From Gellertiella hungarica (lineage in GTDB: Bacteria > Pseudomonadota > Alphaproteobacteria > Rhizobiales > Rhizobiaceae): a DNA stretch of 64,000 nt. Positions 7,844 to 17,338 of this stretch are shown here, piece by piece. The translations under genes and the position numbers were made by a program. The notes beneath the pieces are model-generated. The model was not told where the DNA came from, ran no database searches, and saw only the letters and a list, made by a program, of their open reading frames with translations. Within the stretch, counting starts at the first letter, position 1; each line of letters begins with the position of its first letter. Location of the stretch: positions 62,001 to 126,000 of the forward strand of contig NZ_JACIEZ010000009.1 in the NCBI RefSeq assembly GCF_014197145.1, in the 5' to 3' direction.

Positions 7844-7854
7844 TTGTCAGACAA
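7844..7854. promoter_or_regulatory. TTGTCAGACAA palindrome between XRE and MFS genes
   Basis: An 11-base palindrome 50 bases upstream of the MFS start. It is the exact reverse complement of the site before the GntR gene at 27308-27318. TTGTCA could also be a -35 element, with TTAGCT (7867-7872) 17 bases further as -10, so a role as operator is uncertain. Confidence 0.4.
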
Positions 7855-7903
7855 TTCCCCCTACCGTTAGCTTCCACTCCGCTTCGCCCTCCAGGATCCC
7901 GCC

Positions 7904-9055
7904 ATGACCCAGTCCCCCTCGCCGCTCTCGATCATCAGCCTGATCGGCACCATGTCCCTGGTTGCGGCCGGAAACGGACTTCTCTTTACCTACGTGCCCT
8001 TCGTTCTCGGCAGCCGCGACGCCGAACCCTGGTTTGCGGGCGCCGCCGTGACGGCAGTGGCCTTCGGGGGACTGGCGGGCTGCGTGCTCGCCGGGCCGCT
8101 GATCCGGCGCGTCGGCCATGCACGGCTCTTTCCGGTTTCGCTTGCGCTTGTCATCATCGCGGCGCTGATGATCGCCGTCGGGTTCTATCCGGTGGTCTGG
8201 GTGCTGGCGCGCGGGCTCTACGGCCTTGCCTCCAACATCAACTTCATCCTCGCACAGAGCTGGATAAACCATGCCGCCAGCAATTCCTGGCGCGGCAAGG
8301 CGCTCTCCTTCTTCTACATGTCCTACATCCTGTGCTTCGGGGCGGGGTCGTGGATCTTCGGGCAGCTTCCGGCGACGGGCAATCTCGGGCCGCTCGCCAC
8401 CGTCTTCCTCACCTCGCTCGCCATCATCCCGATCGGCCTGACACGGCTTCCCGCGCCGCCGATGCCGCCTGCGCTCTCCATGGTGAAGGCGGTGCCGCTC
8501 GCCTGGCGCGTGTCGCCCGTCGGCTTCATCGGCGTTCTCACGGCCGGCGGCATCTCCATGGCGGTGCAGGGCTTCACGCCGATCTATGCCACCGCCGCCC
8601 GCATTCCGCAGGCCGATGTGGCGATGCTGTCGCTCGTCATGCAGACCGGCCTTCTCTTCGTGCAGTACCCCATCGGCATGCTGTCCGACCGCATGGACCG
8701 CCGTCTGGTCATCCTGATCACCTGCGGGCTGATCTTCGGCGCGGGGCTCGCGGCGCTGACCATGGACTTCGGCCGCCTCGGGCTGCTGATGATCACCTTT
8801 GCCGTCTGGGCAGGCGCCATCGAGAGCATCTATTCGCTCGCCAATGCCCATGCGAACGACCGCTCGGCACCGGACCATTTCGTACCCCTGTCCTCCGCGC
8901 TCCTGGTTTCCTGGTCGACGGGAGCGACGATCGTGCCCATGCTGATCACGACTGTCACGCCGCAATTCGGACCGCAAACCTTCATCTTTGCCATCCTCAT
9001 CCTCAGCCTGGCCTATGCACTCTTCGTGGCAAGCCGGATGATCGTGCGGAAATAG
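7904..9055 (+). CDS. MFS transporter
   Basis: 383 aa with about 11-12 hydrophobic segments. The short basic loop after TM2 ([13 protein letters not shown]) and the equivalent in the second half ([15 protein letters not shown]) are the MFS motif A positions. The layout resembles the YcaD/UMF-like group of MFS carriers. AGGATCC precedes the ATG. It is divergent from the XRE-cupin/GNAT unit, which probably controls it. The substrate is unknown. Confidence 0.88.
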   Translation: MTQSPSPLSIISLIGTMSLVAAGNGLLFTYVPFVLGSRDAEPWFAGAAVTAVAFGGLAGCVLAGPLIRRVGHARLFPVSLALVIIAALMIAVGFYPVVWVLARGLYGLASNINFILAQSWINHAASNSWRGKALSFFYMSYILCFGAGSWIFGQLPATGNLGPLATVFLTSLAIIPIGLTRLPAPPMPPALSMVKAVPLAWRVSPVGFIGVLTAGGISMAVQGFTPIYATAARIPQADVAMLSLVMQTGLLFVQYPIGMLSDRMDRRLVILITCGLIFGAGLAALTMDFGRLGLLMITFAVWAGAIESIYSLANAHANDRSAPDHFVPLSSALLVSWSTGATIVPMLITTVTPQFGPQTFIFAILILSLAYALFVASRMIVRK

Positions 9056-9126
9056 CCGGCGGCTGCGGCGAAATTGAACCGCTTTTTAGCTTTGCGCAGG
9101 GCCCGCCCGCTGATATATGCCGGGCC

Positions 9127-10953
9127 ATGAGCACCAATTCGACCCGCACTCCCCTCGACCATATCCGCAACTTCTCGATCGTGGCCCATATCGACCACGG
9201 AAAATCGACGCTGGCGGACCGGCTTATCCAGACTTGCGGCGGCCTTGCCGAACGCGAGATGTCCGAGCAGGTGCTCGACAACATGGAAATCGAGAAAGAG
9301 CGCGGGATTACCATCAAGGCCCAGACCGTGCGCCTGCACTACCAGGCGAAGAACGGTGAGACCTATATCCTGAACCTCATAGACACCCCCGGCCACGTGG
9401 ACTTCGCCTATGAAGTCTCGCGTTCGCTCTCGGCATGCGAAGGTTCGCTGCTGGTGGTCGATGCCTCCCAGGGCGTGGAAGCCCAGACGCTCGCCAATGT
9501 CTACCAGGCGATCGACAACAATCACGAGCTGGTGACGGTTCTCAACAAGGTCGACCTGCCCGCCGCCGAGCCGGAGCGCATCAAGGAACAGATCGAGGAA
9601 GTGATCGGCATCGATGCCTCGGAAGCGGTGCTGATTTCGGCCAAGACCGGCCTTGGCATTCCCGACGTGCTGGAAGCCATCGTCGAGAAGCTGCCGCCGC
9701 CGAAGAGCCCCGGCGGGGAAAACGCGCCGCTGAAGGCGCTCCTCGTCGACAGCTGGTACGACACCTATCTCGGCGTCATGGTTCTGGTGCGCATCATCGA
9801 CGGCGTGCTGACCAAGGGCCAGCAGATCCGCATGATGGGCACCGGCGCCCGTTACGGCGTGGAGCGCATCGGCGTGCTGACGCCGAAGATGGTGAACGTG
9901 GACAGCCTCGGCCCCGGCGAAATCGGTTTCATTACCGCCTCGATCAAGGAAGTGGCCGATACCCGCGTCGGCGACACGATTACCGACGACCGCCGCCCGA
10001 CGGCCGAAGCCCTGCCGGGCTTCAAGCCGGCACAGCCGGTAGTCTTCTGCGGCCTCTTCCCCGTCGATGCGGCGGATTTCGAGGATCTCCGCGCTGCCAT
10101 GGGCAAGCTGCGCCTCAACGACGCCTCCTTCTCCTTCGAGATGGAAAGCTCGGCCGCGCTCGGCTTCGGCTTCCGCTGCGGCTTCCTCGGCCTTCTCCAC
10201 CTCGAGATCATCCAGGAGCGACTGGAGCGCGAGTTCAACCTCGATCTCGTCGCGACGGCACCTTCGGTCGTCTATGAGATCGCCATGACCGACGGCACCG
10301 AAAGGGAGCTGCACAACCCTGTCGACATGCCCGACGTGGTCAAGATCGACCACATCCGCGAACCGTGGATCAAGGCAACGATCATGACGCCGGACGAATA
10401 TCTCGGCGGCATCCTGAAGCTCTGCCAGGACCGGCGCGGCATCCAGACGGAACTGACCTATGTGGGCAGCCGCGCGATGCTGACCTACGAACTGCCGCTC
10501 AACGAAGTGGTGTTCGACTTCTATGACCGGCTGAAGTCCATTTCCAAGGGCTATGCCTCCTTCGACTATCATCTGACCGATTACCGCGAGGGCGATCTGG
10601 TGAAGATGTCGATCCTGGTCAACGGCGATCCGGTCGATGCGCTGTCCATGCTGGTGCACCGCTCGGCTGCCGACCGTCGCGGCCGGGCCATGTGCGAGAA
10701 GCTCAAGGAGCTCATTCCGCCGCACATGTTCCAGATCCCGATCCAGGCCGCGATCGGCGGCAAGATCATCGCCCGCGAAACGGTGCGGGCGCTTCGCAAG
10801 GACGTGACGGCCAAGTGCTATGGCGGCGACGCCACCCGCAAGCGCAAGCTGCTGGACAAGCAGAAGGAAGGCAAGAAGCGCATGCGCCAGTTCGGCAAGG
10901 TGGAGATCCCGCAGGAAGCCTTCATCGCCGCGCTGAAGATGAACGACGAGTGA
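9127..10953 (+). CDS. lepA: Elongation factor 4 (LepA)
   Basis: 608 aa, full family length. G1 is AHIDHGKST (residues 20-28), G2 ERGITIK, G3 DTPGHVDF, G4 NKVDLP. The C-terminal LepA-specific domain is intact ([26 protein letters not shown], ending [14 protein letters not shown]). LepA is a membrane-associated GTPase that acts on elongating or initiating ribosomes. ATG 9127 gives the canonical start; upstream codons in frame belong to the antisense side of the MFS gene. It appears to be a single-gene unit. Confidence 0.97.
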   Translation: MSTNSTRTPLDHIRNFSIVAHIDHGKSTLADRLIQTCGGLAEREMSEQVLDNMEIEKERGITIKAQTVRLHYQAKNGETYILNLIDTPGHVDFAYEVSRSLSACEGSLLVVDASQGVEAQTLANVYQAIDNNHELVTVLNKVDLPAAEPERIKEQIEEVIGIDASEAVLISAKTGLGIPDVLEAIVEKLPPPKSPGGENAPLKALLVDSWYDTYLGVMVLVRIIDGVLTKGQQIRMMGTGARYGVERIGVLTPKMVNVDSLGPGEIGFITASIKEVADTRVGDTITDDRRPTAEALPGFKPAQPVVFCGLFPVDAADFEDLRAAMGKLRLNDASFSFEMESSAALGFGFRCGFLGLLHLEIIQERLEREFNLDLVATAPSVVYEIAMTDGTERELHNPVDMPDVVKIDHIREPWIKATIMTPDEYLGGILKLCQDRRGIQTELTYVGSRAMLTYELPLNEVVFDFYDRLKSISKGYASFDYHLTDYREGDLVKMSILVNGDPVDALSMLVHRSAADRRGRAMCEKLKELIPPHMFQIPIQAAIGGKIIARETVRALRKDVTAKCYGGDATRKRKLLDKQKEGKKRMRQFGKVEIPQEAFIAALKMNDE

Positions 10954-11075
10954 CGCTGCCCCGGCAGCGCGCCTTGCTTCGCCGGGCATCGGCCTCGACG
11001 AGGGGCCGCGCGGGGCCTGCCACCTGACCGGCGGGCCTCGGGGCACCCCGTCTTCCCGAGGGGCCGGCAGGATCT

Positions 11076-11651
11076 TCAGATCAACCCCGCAGCCTTTCCG
11101 GCAAGGCCGGCCGCAAAGAAGAGAAGGGCGCTTGAGGCCGCGCGCATGATGAGTGCGGGATGGCGCTCCGACAGCCGGCGGATGGCGGTTGCCCCAAGGC
11201 TGAGCCAGAGCAGGGCCGCGGCGGGAATGAGGACCGCCATCAGGACGAGGCACAGATAAAGGTCTGCTCCCGGCTGCCCCGGCAGCAAGGCCAGCGCTAT
11301 GACCAGCCCTTTCGGATTGAGCACCGTCGTGACATAGACGAGGCGCGGCGTGACCGCGACCGTCGCATCCGTTTCAAGGGAGCGGCCCCACAGGCGGATG
11401 GAGAGGGTCAGCACCCAAAGCGCGGCGACTGCGCTCACCACCCGTCCCAGCTCGGGATGCGCCGCCAGCACCGGTGCCGCCAGCACATGCACCGGCAGAA
11501 CGGTGGTGAAATAGCCCGCCAGTTCGGCCCCCATGCAGCAAAGCCCGGTGCGGCTGCGCCGCGCCGTTCCGGCAAGGGCCAGCAGCGTGTTGGTCGGACC
11601 GGGGGTCAGAAGCAGCAGGCTGAGTGCAAGCGCAAAGATGAGGGGCGACAC
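11076..11651 (-). CDS. LysE-family exporter
   Basis: 191 aa with about six hydrophobic segments. The family signature LLLTPGPTNTLLAL is at the N-terminus and VLNPKGLVIALAL in the middle. The GTG start at 11651 is backed by GGAG eight bases upstream. Family members export amino acids or related metabolites; the substrate is not predictable. It is convergent with lepA and tandem with the amidotransferase gene. Confidence 0.88.
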   Translation of the reverse strand: MSPLIFALALSLLLLTPGPTNTLLALAGTARRSRTGLCCMGAELAGYFTTVLPVHVLAAPVLAAHPELGRVVSAVAALWVLTLSIRLWGRSLETDATVAVTPRLVYVTTVLNPKGLVIALALLPGQPGADLYLCLVLMAVLIPAAALLWLSLGATAIRRLSERHPALIMRAASSALLFFAAGLAGKAAGLI

Positions 11652-11724
11652 CGGGTAGGCTCCAGATGGCGAGGAACGATGCCACGGCTTTAGCAGCTGG
11701 CGGAGATGGCCGTTTTGACCGAGG

Positions 11725-12426
11725 TCAAGTCCGGATCTGTTTTACCCAGGCCCGGGCAATCGCCAGACCTGCCTTGTCTGCTTCCGCGCCGTCCTTTTCG
11801 GCAAGGGCAGGATGACAATCGATCCAGCCCGGTGCCATCGCCTCGATCAGGTGGCCGAAATTGCTGTTCCATTCCTCGACCACGGGTCGGCTTGCCTCGA
11901 AATGGAACTGGGTGCCATAGGCCGCGCGGCCGATCCGGAAGGCCTGGTTGGTGACCGCCTCGTTCCTTGCCAGGTGCACGGCCCCTTCCGGCAGGGTGAA
12001 GGTATCGCTGTGCCACTGGAAGATCGGGAAGCCTTCTTCAACGGCGGAGAGGACAGGATCGTTCCTGCCTTCATCGGTGCGGTAGATGCGGTGCCAGCCG
12101 AACTCCCGCGTCTGTCCGAGGATGTTGCGCCCGCCGAAGGCGCGGGCGAGAATCTGGCTGCCGAGGCAGATGCCGAGCACCGCCTTTCCCGCCTCGGCCG
12201 CCTGCCGCATGCGGGCGGCAAGATGGGGCAGATAGGGATGCAGGTCGTCATCGATCGCGCTCTGTTCGCCCCCCAGCACGACGAGCCCGTCATAACGGGT
12301 CACATCCGGCAGCACCTCTCCGCGGAAGGGACGGTAAAGCACGATCTCCGCTCCCGCCTCCTCAAGCGCGACCCCGACCTGGCCAAGATGGGAAATGACG
12401 GTATTTTCAACGACGGCGACGCGCAT
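11725..12426 (-). CDS. Class I glutamine amidotransferase
   Basis: 233 aa from ATG 12426 (AGGAA upstream). The GATase fold is shown by LVVLGGEQSAIDDD, the nucleophile elbow GICLGSQ (Cys87) and the His in YGTQFHFE. It resembles stand-alone GMP-synthase-like amidotransferases, which release ammonia from glutamine or act on gamma-glutamyl bonds. The partner and substrate are unknown. Codons upstream of 12426 in the same frame lack family character. Confidence 0.88.
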   Translation of the reverse strand: MRVAVVENTVISHLGQVGVALEEAGAEIVLYRPFRGEVLPDVTRYDGLVVLGGEQSAIDDDLHPYLPHLAARMRQAAEAGKAVLGICLGSQILARAFGGRNILGQTREFGWHRIYRTDEGRNDPVLSAVEEGFPIFQWHSDTFTLPEGAVHLARNEAVTNQAFRIGRAAYGTQFHFEASRPVVEEWNSNFGHLIEAMAPGWIDCHPALAEKDGAEADKAGLAIARAWVKQIRT

Positions 12427-12545
12427 TTCTGTTCCTGATTCCCCGGATTTGCGATGATGACGGACATGATCACGGTGCGCGCCGCTTCGCAAGGCGGTAG
12501 AAATCAGGCAAATACGGCGCAGACAGCCAGCCGCGGGAGGACCCC

Positions 12546-12857
12546 ATGCAGGACACACGACCGAAGCCGACCGTGAGCATTCTCTATTGCACCCAGTGCA
12601 ACTGGCTGCTTCGCGCCGGATGGATGGCGCAGGAGTTGCTCCAGACCTTCCCGGACAGCCTTGCGGGTGTAATGCTCATTCCCGGCACGGGCGGCAATTT
12701 CGAGATCCGGGTGGATGGGGAGATCGTGTGGGAGCGCAAGCGCGACGGCGGCTTTCCCGGGCCCAAGGAGCTCAAGCAGCGCATCCGCGACGTGATCGAC
12801 CCCGAACGGGATCTCGGCCATACGGACAGGCGGAAGGACGAGGCCCCGGATCCCTGA
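12546..12857 (+). CDS. SelT/SelW/SelH-like thioredoxin-fold protein
   Basis: 103 aa. The N-terminal redox motif is CTQC (in ILYCTQCNWLLRA), with cysteine where eukaryotic homologues carry selenocysteine. The rest matches the Rdx fold: GTGGNFEIRVDGEIVWERK and GFPGPKELKQRIRD. Members are small thioredoxin-like proteins with poorly defined redox roles. ATG 12546 follows GGGAGGACCCC. It is divergent from the amidotransferase gene. Confidence 0.92.
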   Translation: MQDTRPKPTVSILYCTQCNWLLRAGWMAQELLQTFPDSLAGVMLIPGTGGNFEIRVDGEIVWERKRDGGFPGPKELKQRIRDVIDPERDLGHTDRRKDEAPDP

Positions 12858-12880
12858 GGTTCCGGAGCCTGTTGCAAGGC

Positions 12881-13312
12881 TCAGCTATAGGGCGAGATGC
12901 AGCGCCGGTAGACGTTCTTGCGGGCCAGATAGAGGTCGGTGCGCGGATTGTAGGAGCGATAGCGCTCCAGGCACCAGCGCACATGCGCCCGCGGCATGAC
13001 CTGCACCCGCTCGCGATAGACCGGCGGCGGCTCCACATAGATGCGGCGCTGGACACGCGGGCGGACATAGACCGGCGGATCGTCATAATAGTAGGGATCG
13101 TCGTAATAGGGCGGCGGTGGCGGCTCCACATAGATGCGCCTGCGGGTCTCGTAGGTGCGGCAACCATTGAGGTCGCACACGATGCCGCCCGTCTTCACGA
13201 CCAGCGAATCATCGCCGGCGGTCACCCCCCGGGGCATGGACAGCGCCATGTCCGGTGCCAGAATCCCCAGGGAAAGGGCCATGGCCATCGCCAACTTGCT
13301 GCGAATAAGCAT
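12881..13312 (-). CDS. BA14K-like secreted protein
   Basis: 143 aa. ATG 13312 follows GGAACC; a signal peptide ends after about residue 25 (MALSMPRG). The middle is Tyr/Pro/Arg-rich (YVEPPPPPYYDDPYYYDDPP). The C-terminus WCLERYRSYNPRTDLYLARKN with a following RRC matches the BA14K motif of Brucella immunoreactive proteins, common in Hyphomicrobiales. Its function is unknown; lectin-like activity has been proposed for the family. It is convergent with the SelW-like gene. Confidence 0.85.
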   Translation of the reverse strand: MLIRSKLAMAMALSLGILAPDMALSMPRGVTAGDDSLVVKTGGIVCDLNGCRTYETRRRIYVEPPPPPYYDDPYYYDDPPVYVRPRVQRRIYVEPPPVYRERVQVMPRAHVRWCLERYRSYNPRTDLYLARKNVYRRCISPYS

Positions 13313-13475
13313 GATTGGTTCCTTCCTTATCGCTTTGGTTTCCGCCGCCCCCGACGTTGCGATACGTCTCGCTTTTACTGAATCACCAATTTTGCGCACA
13401 AGGCAACGGGGATTCATGCTCTTTAAAGCGCCGGGGGCTTTAATGCGGCCATCATAGCCTTGGAGTTGCATTTCG

Positions 13476-14909
13476 ATGAGCCTGAAGTTTGGAACCAGCG
13501 GCCTCCGCGGCCTGTCGACGGATTTGGTGGGCCGGGCATCCGCCCTTTATGCCACCGCCTTTGGCCGCAGCCTGCTGGAGGCCGGGATCGTCGCTGCCGG
13601 CAGCGCCATCCTGATCGGCCGGGACTTCCGCCCCTCGAGCCCCGAGATTGCCGCAACCGCTGCAGCAGCGCTGGAGAAAATCGGCTTCAGGCCCGTCGAT
13701 TGCGGCGCCCTGCCCACGCCTGCGCTTGCCGCGCGCGGCCTCGCCGAGGGCGTGGCCAGCCTCATGGTGACCGGCTCGCACATCCCGGCGGACCGGAACG
13801 GGATCAAGTTCTATCGCCCCGACGGGGAGATCGACAAGGCGGACGAACAGGCCATCGGCGCCATGGCGGCGAGGCTGGCGGACGATCCGGCGATCGGTGT
13901 TGCAACGCCCGCGCGCTTTCCCGACGAGCATGCCGAGACTGTCGCCACCTTCATGGCACGCAACCGCGCGCTCCTGCCGCAGGACCTGCTCCGCGGGAAG
14001 ACGATCGGGATCTATCAGCACAGCACGGTCGCGCGCGACATGCTGGCCGACCTGCTGTCCGGCCTGGGAGCGGAGGTCGTGGCGCTCGGGCGTTCCGACG
14101 TCTTCATCCCGGTCGATACGGAGGCGGTCTCAGCCGAGACGCTCGCGCGTCTCAAGGCATGGGCTGCAGAACACCGCCTCGACGCGATTGTCTCTGCCGA
14201 TGGCGACGGCGACCGGCCGCTGGTGGCGGACGAGCGCGGCGAACCCTTGCGCGGTGACCTGCTGGGGCTCATCGCCGCGAGGTTTCTCGGCGCGCAGGTG
14301 GTGGTGACGCCCGTGACATCGAATTCCGGCATCGAGGCTGCCGGGACCTTCGAGACGCGGCGAACCCGCGTCGGCTCGCCCTTCGTCATCGAAGGCATGA
14401 TGGCGGCGCTGAAGGAGGGCAGGACGGGCGTGATGGGTTTCGAGGCCAATGGCGGGCTGCTGACGGCAAGCCCTTTCCGGATCGAGGGGCGGAAGGTCGC
14501 GCCCCTGCCGACAAGGGACTGTTTCCTGCCGATCCTTGCGGTCCTCGCGTCATCGGCGGAAGCCGGGCTGAGCCTTAGGGCGCTTGCGGCGGAGTACCGG
14601 CTGCCGGTGGCCGATGCCGACCGGCTGGAAAATTTCCCCCAGGAGGCAAGCAGTGCCCTCATGGCCCATCTCCGCGCCTCGCCGGCAAACCTACAGGCGT
14701 TTCTCGCACCTGTGGGACAGGTCTCCGGGATCAGCGACATCGACGGGCTGAGGGTGACGCTTGGCGACCGCTCCGTCATCCATTTCCGTCCCTCGGGCAA
14801 CGCACCGGAAATGCGCTGCTATGTGGAGGCGGCGGATGCAGCAGCGGCCAGGGCCCTGCTGGCCAAGGGGCTGGAGCTCATCCGGGACTTCCAGCAACTC
14901 CATGGGTGA
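13476..14909 (+). CDS. Phosphomannomutase/phosphoglucomutase
   Basis: 477 aa, normal for the alpha-D-phosphohexomutase family. The phosphoserine loop reads VTGSHIPADRNGIKFY (Ser101; usual form TGSHNP), the metal loop DGDGDRP, the sugar loop FEANGG, and the phosphate-binding loop HFRPSGNAPEMR. It interconverts hexose 1- and 6-phosphates, supplying sugar nucleotides for surface polysaccharides. Asn-to-Ile in the serine loop and Thr-Glu-to-Asn-Ala in the phosphate loop are departures from the consensus. It stands alone upstream of a tRNA gene. Confidence 0.9.
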   Translation: MSLKFGTSGLRGLSTDLVGRASALYATAFGRSLLEAGIVAAGSAILIGRDFRPSSPEIAATAAAALEKIGFRPVDCGALPTPALAARGLAEGVASLMVTGSHIPADRNGIKFYRPDGEIDKADEQAIGAMAARLADDPAIGVATPARFPDEHAETVATFMARNRALLPQDLLRGKTIGIYQHSTVARDMLADLLSGLGAEVVALGRSDVFIPVDTEAVSAETLARLKAWAAEHRLDAIVSADGDGDRPLVADERGEPLRGDLLGLIAARFLGAQVVVTPVTSNSGIEAAGTFETRRTRVGSPFVIEGMMAALKEGRTGVMGFEANGGLLTASPFRIEGRKVAPLPTRDCFLPILAVLASSAEAGLSLRALAAEYRLPVADADRLENFPQEASSALMAHLRASPANLQAFLAPVGQVSGISDIDGLRVTLGDRSVIHFRPSGNAPEMRCYVEAADAAAARALLAKGLELIRDFQQLHG

Positions 14910-14951
14910 GAAGGGTTTTTTGCTTTTTTGGCAAAAAGGTGAAAATCGTTG

Positions 14952-14979
14952 TTGACACCGGAACGCCCCCCAATTACAT
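14952..14979 (+). promoter_or_regulatory. Sigma-70 promoter of the tRNA-Leu gene
   Basis: TTGACA at 14952-14957, a 16-base spacer, TTACAT at 14974-14979. The expected start point lies a few bases before the tRNA. Confidence 0.75.
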
Positions 14980-14990
14980 CGCTCCTCGTC

Positions 14991-15075
14991 GCCCAGATGG
15001 CGGAATTGGTAGACGCGCAGGTTTCAGGTACCTGTGCCGCGAGGCGTGGAGGTTCGAGTCCTCTTCTGGGCACCA
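14991..15075 (+). tRNA. tRNA-Leu(CAG)
   Basis: An 85-base class II tRNA with CCA encoded. The acceptor arms GCCCAGA/TCTGGGC pair. The anticodon stem CAGGT/ACCTG encloses the loop TTCAGGT with anticodon CAG (15025-15027), reading CUG. The long variable arm (TGCCGCGAGGCGT) and the T-arm GGTTCGAGTCC are present. Confidence 0.97.
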
Positions 15076-15105
15076 ATTTCAAGTTCCGGCAAATCCCGGA
15101 ACATC

Positions 15106-15134
15106 CAAAAACCCCGCTTCGGCGGGGTTTTTTG
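15106..15134 (+). terminator. Terminator of the tRNA-Leu gene
   Basis: ACCCCGC-TTCG-GCGGGGT with a stable UUCG tetraloop, preceded by A residues and followed by TTTTTT. It starts about 30 bases after the tRNA. Confidence 0.9.
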
Positions 15135-15690
15135 TTGGGTTTCTGCGCAATGACATCGAATCAAGCTCACCGCCGAGGCCAGTGGTACTGTCATTTCCAG
15201 CCCGTGCAGAGTCCATGAAGGTGGGCGATCCACGAGACGCTATCGTGGCGTTTCCCGATGATGCTGAAATAACAGTCGGCAGCCTCGTCCTTGAGGACGA
15301 GGTGTAGGGCTCTGCGGTTCGGTCGGTTCCAACTGTGGTTCGACGGTGAGCCGCTTGAAGGATGAAGTATAGGGGTTTTCGAGTCCAGCAATACAATCCT
15401 GCCCGATACGCGCCCGCCCTGTGTATGATACGATCAACTCAGTATTTTGATTTTCTGGGAGCCCAATCCTCTTCGAGGCATTACAGTCGTGTTTCGGCTT
15501 GCCTCTGGATTGCACTCTTGGCAGCGGGGGCCATGCTGCCCCCAGGCTTCGTGGATGTGCCGACAGCCTTTGACGTCCTGCCGCTGCGCCCTTGATGGCA
15601 CATCGAGATCAGCCCGTTCGGACCGCCGCAGCCATCCCCGCTCCATCCTCGCGCAAGCTACCGGGGTGAGTTTGGGAGATCACTCCATGG
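15135..15690. other. Gene-poor stretch downstream of tRNA-Leu
   Basis: About 560 bases with no supported gene. Several short frames exist on both strands (for example 15362-15595 plus, with one hydrophobic stretch) but none has a ribosome site or recognisable family. The local base composition looks less G+C-rich than the flanks. Its position behind a tRNA gene is a classic place for remnants of integrated elements, but I see no integrase, direct repeat of the tRNA 3' end, or inverted repeat that would prove this. Confidence 0.5.
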
Positions 15691-15694
15691 GCCG

Positions 15695-15709
15695 TTAACC
15701 TCTTGTTAA
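15695..15709 (+). promoter_or_regulatory. CtrA box upstream of minCDE
   Basis: TTAA-CCTCTTG-TTAA is an exact match to TTAA-N7-TTAA and lies 41 bases before the minC start. In Sinorhizobium meliloti minCDE is a reported CtrA target, so this site fits known biology. Confidence 0.75.
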
Positions 15710-15750
15710 CCATTCCCTCGCTACATCCCTGTAACGCAAAATTAACCAAG

Positions 15751-16491
15751 TTGAACACAGTGTTAACCCAACCTCGCCCCATCCGCCTCAAGGGACGGTC
15801 CTTCCTTGCGCTGGCCTTGAGCCCCGAGCTGCCGGTCGACGACTGGCTGGCACGGCTGGACGATCTTGCGGCCCGCTCAGCCGGGTTCTTCCTGCGCAAG
15901 CCCATCGTGCTCGATCTGGCGAACCTCGATATCGGGCAGGCCGAGCTTCGCGATCTTCTGGCCAAGCTCGCGGCGCGAAACGTGCGCATCATGGGCATCG
16001 AAGGCGCCCGGGCTTCGCTGCTTGCTCCCGACCTGCCGCCCGCCCTGACCGACGGCAAGGGAACGTCCGACATCGAGATACCGCCCGCAGAAGAGACCGC
16101 CGCGCCCGTTCCTGCGGCAAGCCCCGCACCGGCCGGTCCCGCGCCGGTTCAGGCGCGCGCTCACGCATCGCTGGTGCTCAACCAGCCGGTTCGCTCGGGC
16201 CAGTCCCTGTATCACGCGGATGGCGATGTGACCGTCATCGGCTCGGTGGCATCGGGGTCCGAGGTGGTGGCGGGTGGCTCCATCCACGTCTACGGCGCCC
16301 TGAGGGGCCGGGCCATGGCGGGGACGATGGGCAATGCCACCGCACGCATCTTCTGCAGGAAGCTGGAGGCGGAACTGATCGCCATCGACGGCTTCTACAA
16401 GACGGCCGAGGATCTTGAACCGGGCCTGCGCGGCAAGGCCGTCCAGATCTGGCTCGAGGGCGAGACGATCAAAGTGGCCGCGTTGAGCTGA
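15751..16491 (+). CDS. minC: Septum site-determining protein MinC
   Basis: 246 aa. The N-terminal domain (RPIRLKGRSFLALALSPELP to about residue 100) binds FtsZ. A Pro/Ala linker (AAPVPAASPAPAGPAPVQA) leads to the C-terminal beta-helix domain (VRSGQSLYHADGDVTVIGSV, GSIHVYGALRGRAMAG), which binds MinD. MinC blocks FtsZ assembly away from midcell. TTG 15751 is chosen because rhizobial MinC proteins begin a few residues before this VLT..R.IR.KGRSF sequence; the next in-frame alternative is GTG 15760. There is no strong ribosome site. First gene of minCDE. Confidence 0.93.
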   Translation: MNTVLTQPRPIRLKGRSFLALALSPELPVDDWLARLDDLAARSAGFFLRKPIVLDLANLDIGQAELRDLLAKLAARNVRIMGIEGARASLLAPDLPPALTDGKGTSDIEIPPAEETAAPVPAASPAPAGPAPVQARAHASLVLNQPVRSGQSLYHADGDVTVIGSVASGSEVVAGGSIHVYGALRGRAMAGTMGNATARIFCRKLEAELIAIDGFYKTAEDLEPGLRGKAVQIWLEGETIKVAALS

Positions 16492-16522
16492 AAACAAGAG
16501 TTTGGAAAAAAATGGAGATGAT

Positions 16523-17338
16523 ATGGGCAAGGTCATAGTCGTTACGTCTGGCAAGGGCGGCGTCGGCAAAACGACGTCCACGGCCGCATTGGGTGCCGCG
16601 CTTGCACAGACCGGTGCAAAGGTGGTCGTCGTGGATTTCGATGTCGGCCTGCGCAATCTCGATCTGGTGATGGGTGCGGAACGGCGCGTGGTCTACGACC
16701 TCGTGAACGTCATCCAGGGGGAAGCCAAGCTGACCCAGGCGCTGATCCGCGACAAGCGCGTGGAAACGCTGTTCCTGCTTCCCGCTTCGCAGACCCGCGA
16801 CAAGGACAACCTCACGCCCGAGGGCGTGGAACGGGTGATCACCGCGCTGAAGAAGGCCTTCGACTGGGTCATCTGCGACAGCCCGGCGGGGATCGAACGG
16901 GGCGCGACGCTTGCCATGCGCCATGCGGATGTGGCGATCGTCGTCACCAATCCGGAGGTCTCGTCGGTGCGCGATTCCGACCGCATCATCGGGCTGCTGG
17001 ATTCCAAGACGCTGAAGGCCGAGAACGGCGAAACGATGGAGAAGCACCTTCTGCTGACCCGTTACGATTCCGCCCGTGCCGATCGCGGCGACATGCTGAA
17101 GGTAGACGATGTGCTGGAGATCCTGTCGATCCCGCTGCTCGGCATCATCCCGGAAAGCATGGATGTGCTCAGGGCGTCGAATGTCGGCTCCCCCGTCACC
17201 CTGGCCGATGGCCGCAGCGCGCCGGCTATCGCCTATTTCGAGGCTGCCCGCCGGCTCAATGGCGAGGCCCTGCCGGTTGTCGTGCCCGGAGACAAGCGCG
17301 GCCTGTTCGGGAAAATCTTCGGCAGGAGAGCAGCATGA
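16523..17338 (+). CDS. minD: Septum site-determining ATPase MinD
   Basis: 271 aa. The deviant Walker A is TSGKGGVGKTT at residues 8-18, switch regions are FDVGLRNLD and CDSPAGIE, and the C-terminal amphipathic membrane helix is KRGLFGKIFGRR. MinD binds membrane as an ATP dimer, recruits MinC and is released by MinE. ATG 16523 follows GGAGATGAT; the seven codons before it in frame overlap the ribosome site and are not coding. It overlaps minE by 4 bases. Confidence 0.97.
   Translation: MGKVIVVTSGKGGVGKTTSTAALGAALAQTGAKVVVVDFDVGLRNLDLVMGAERRVVYDLVNVIQGEAKLTQALIRDKRVETLFLLPASQTRDKDNLTPEGVERVITALKKAFDWVICDSPAGIERGATLAMRHADVAIVVTNPEVSSVRDSDRIIGLLDSKTLKAENGETMEKHLLLTRYDSARADRGDMLKVDDVLEILSIPLLGIIPESMDVLRASNVGSPVTLADGRSAPAIAYFEAARRLNGEALPVVVPGDKRGLFGKIFGRRAA

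Noticed and set aside
15362-15595. A 77-codon frame with one hydrophobic stretch
   Set aside because: No ribosome site, no recognisable family, and competing frames of equal quality on the other strand.
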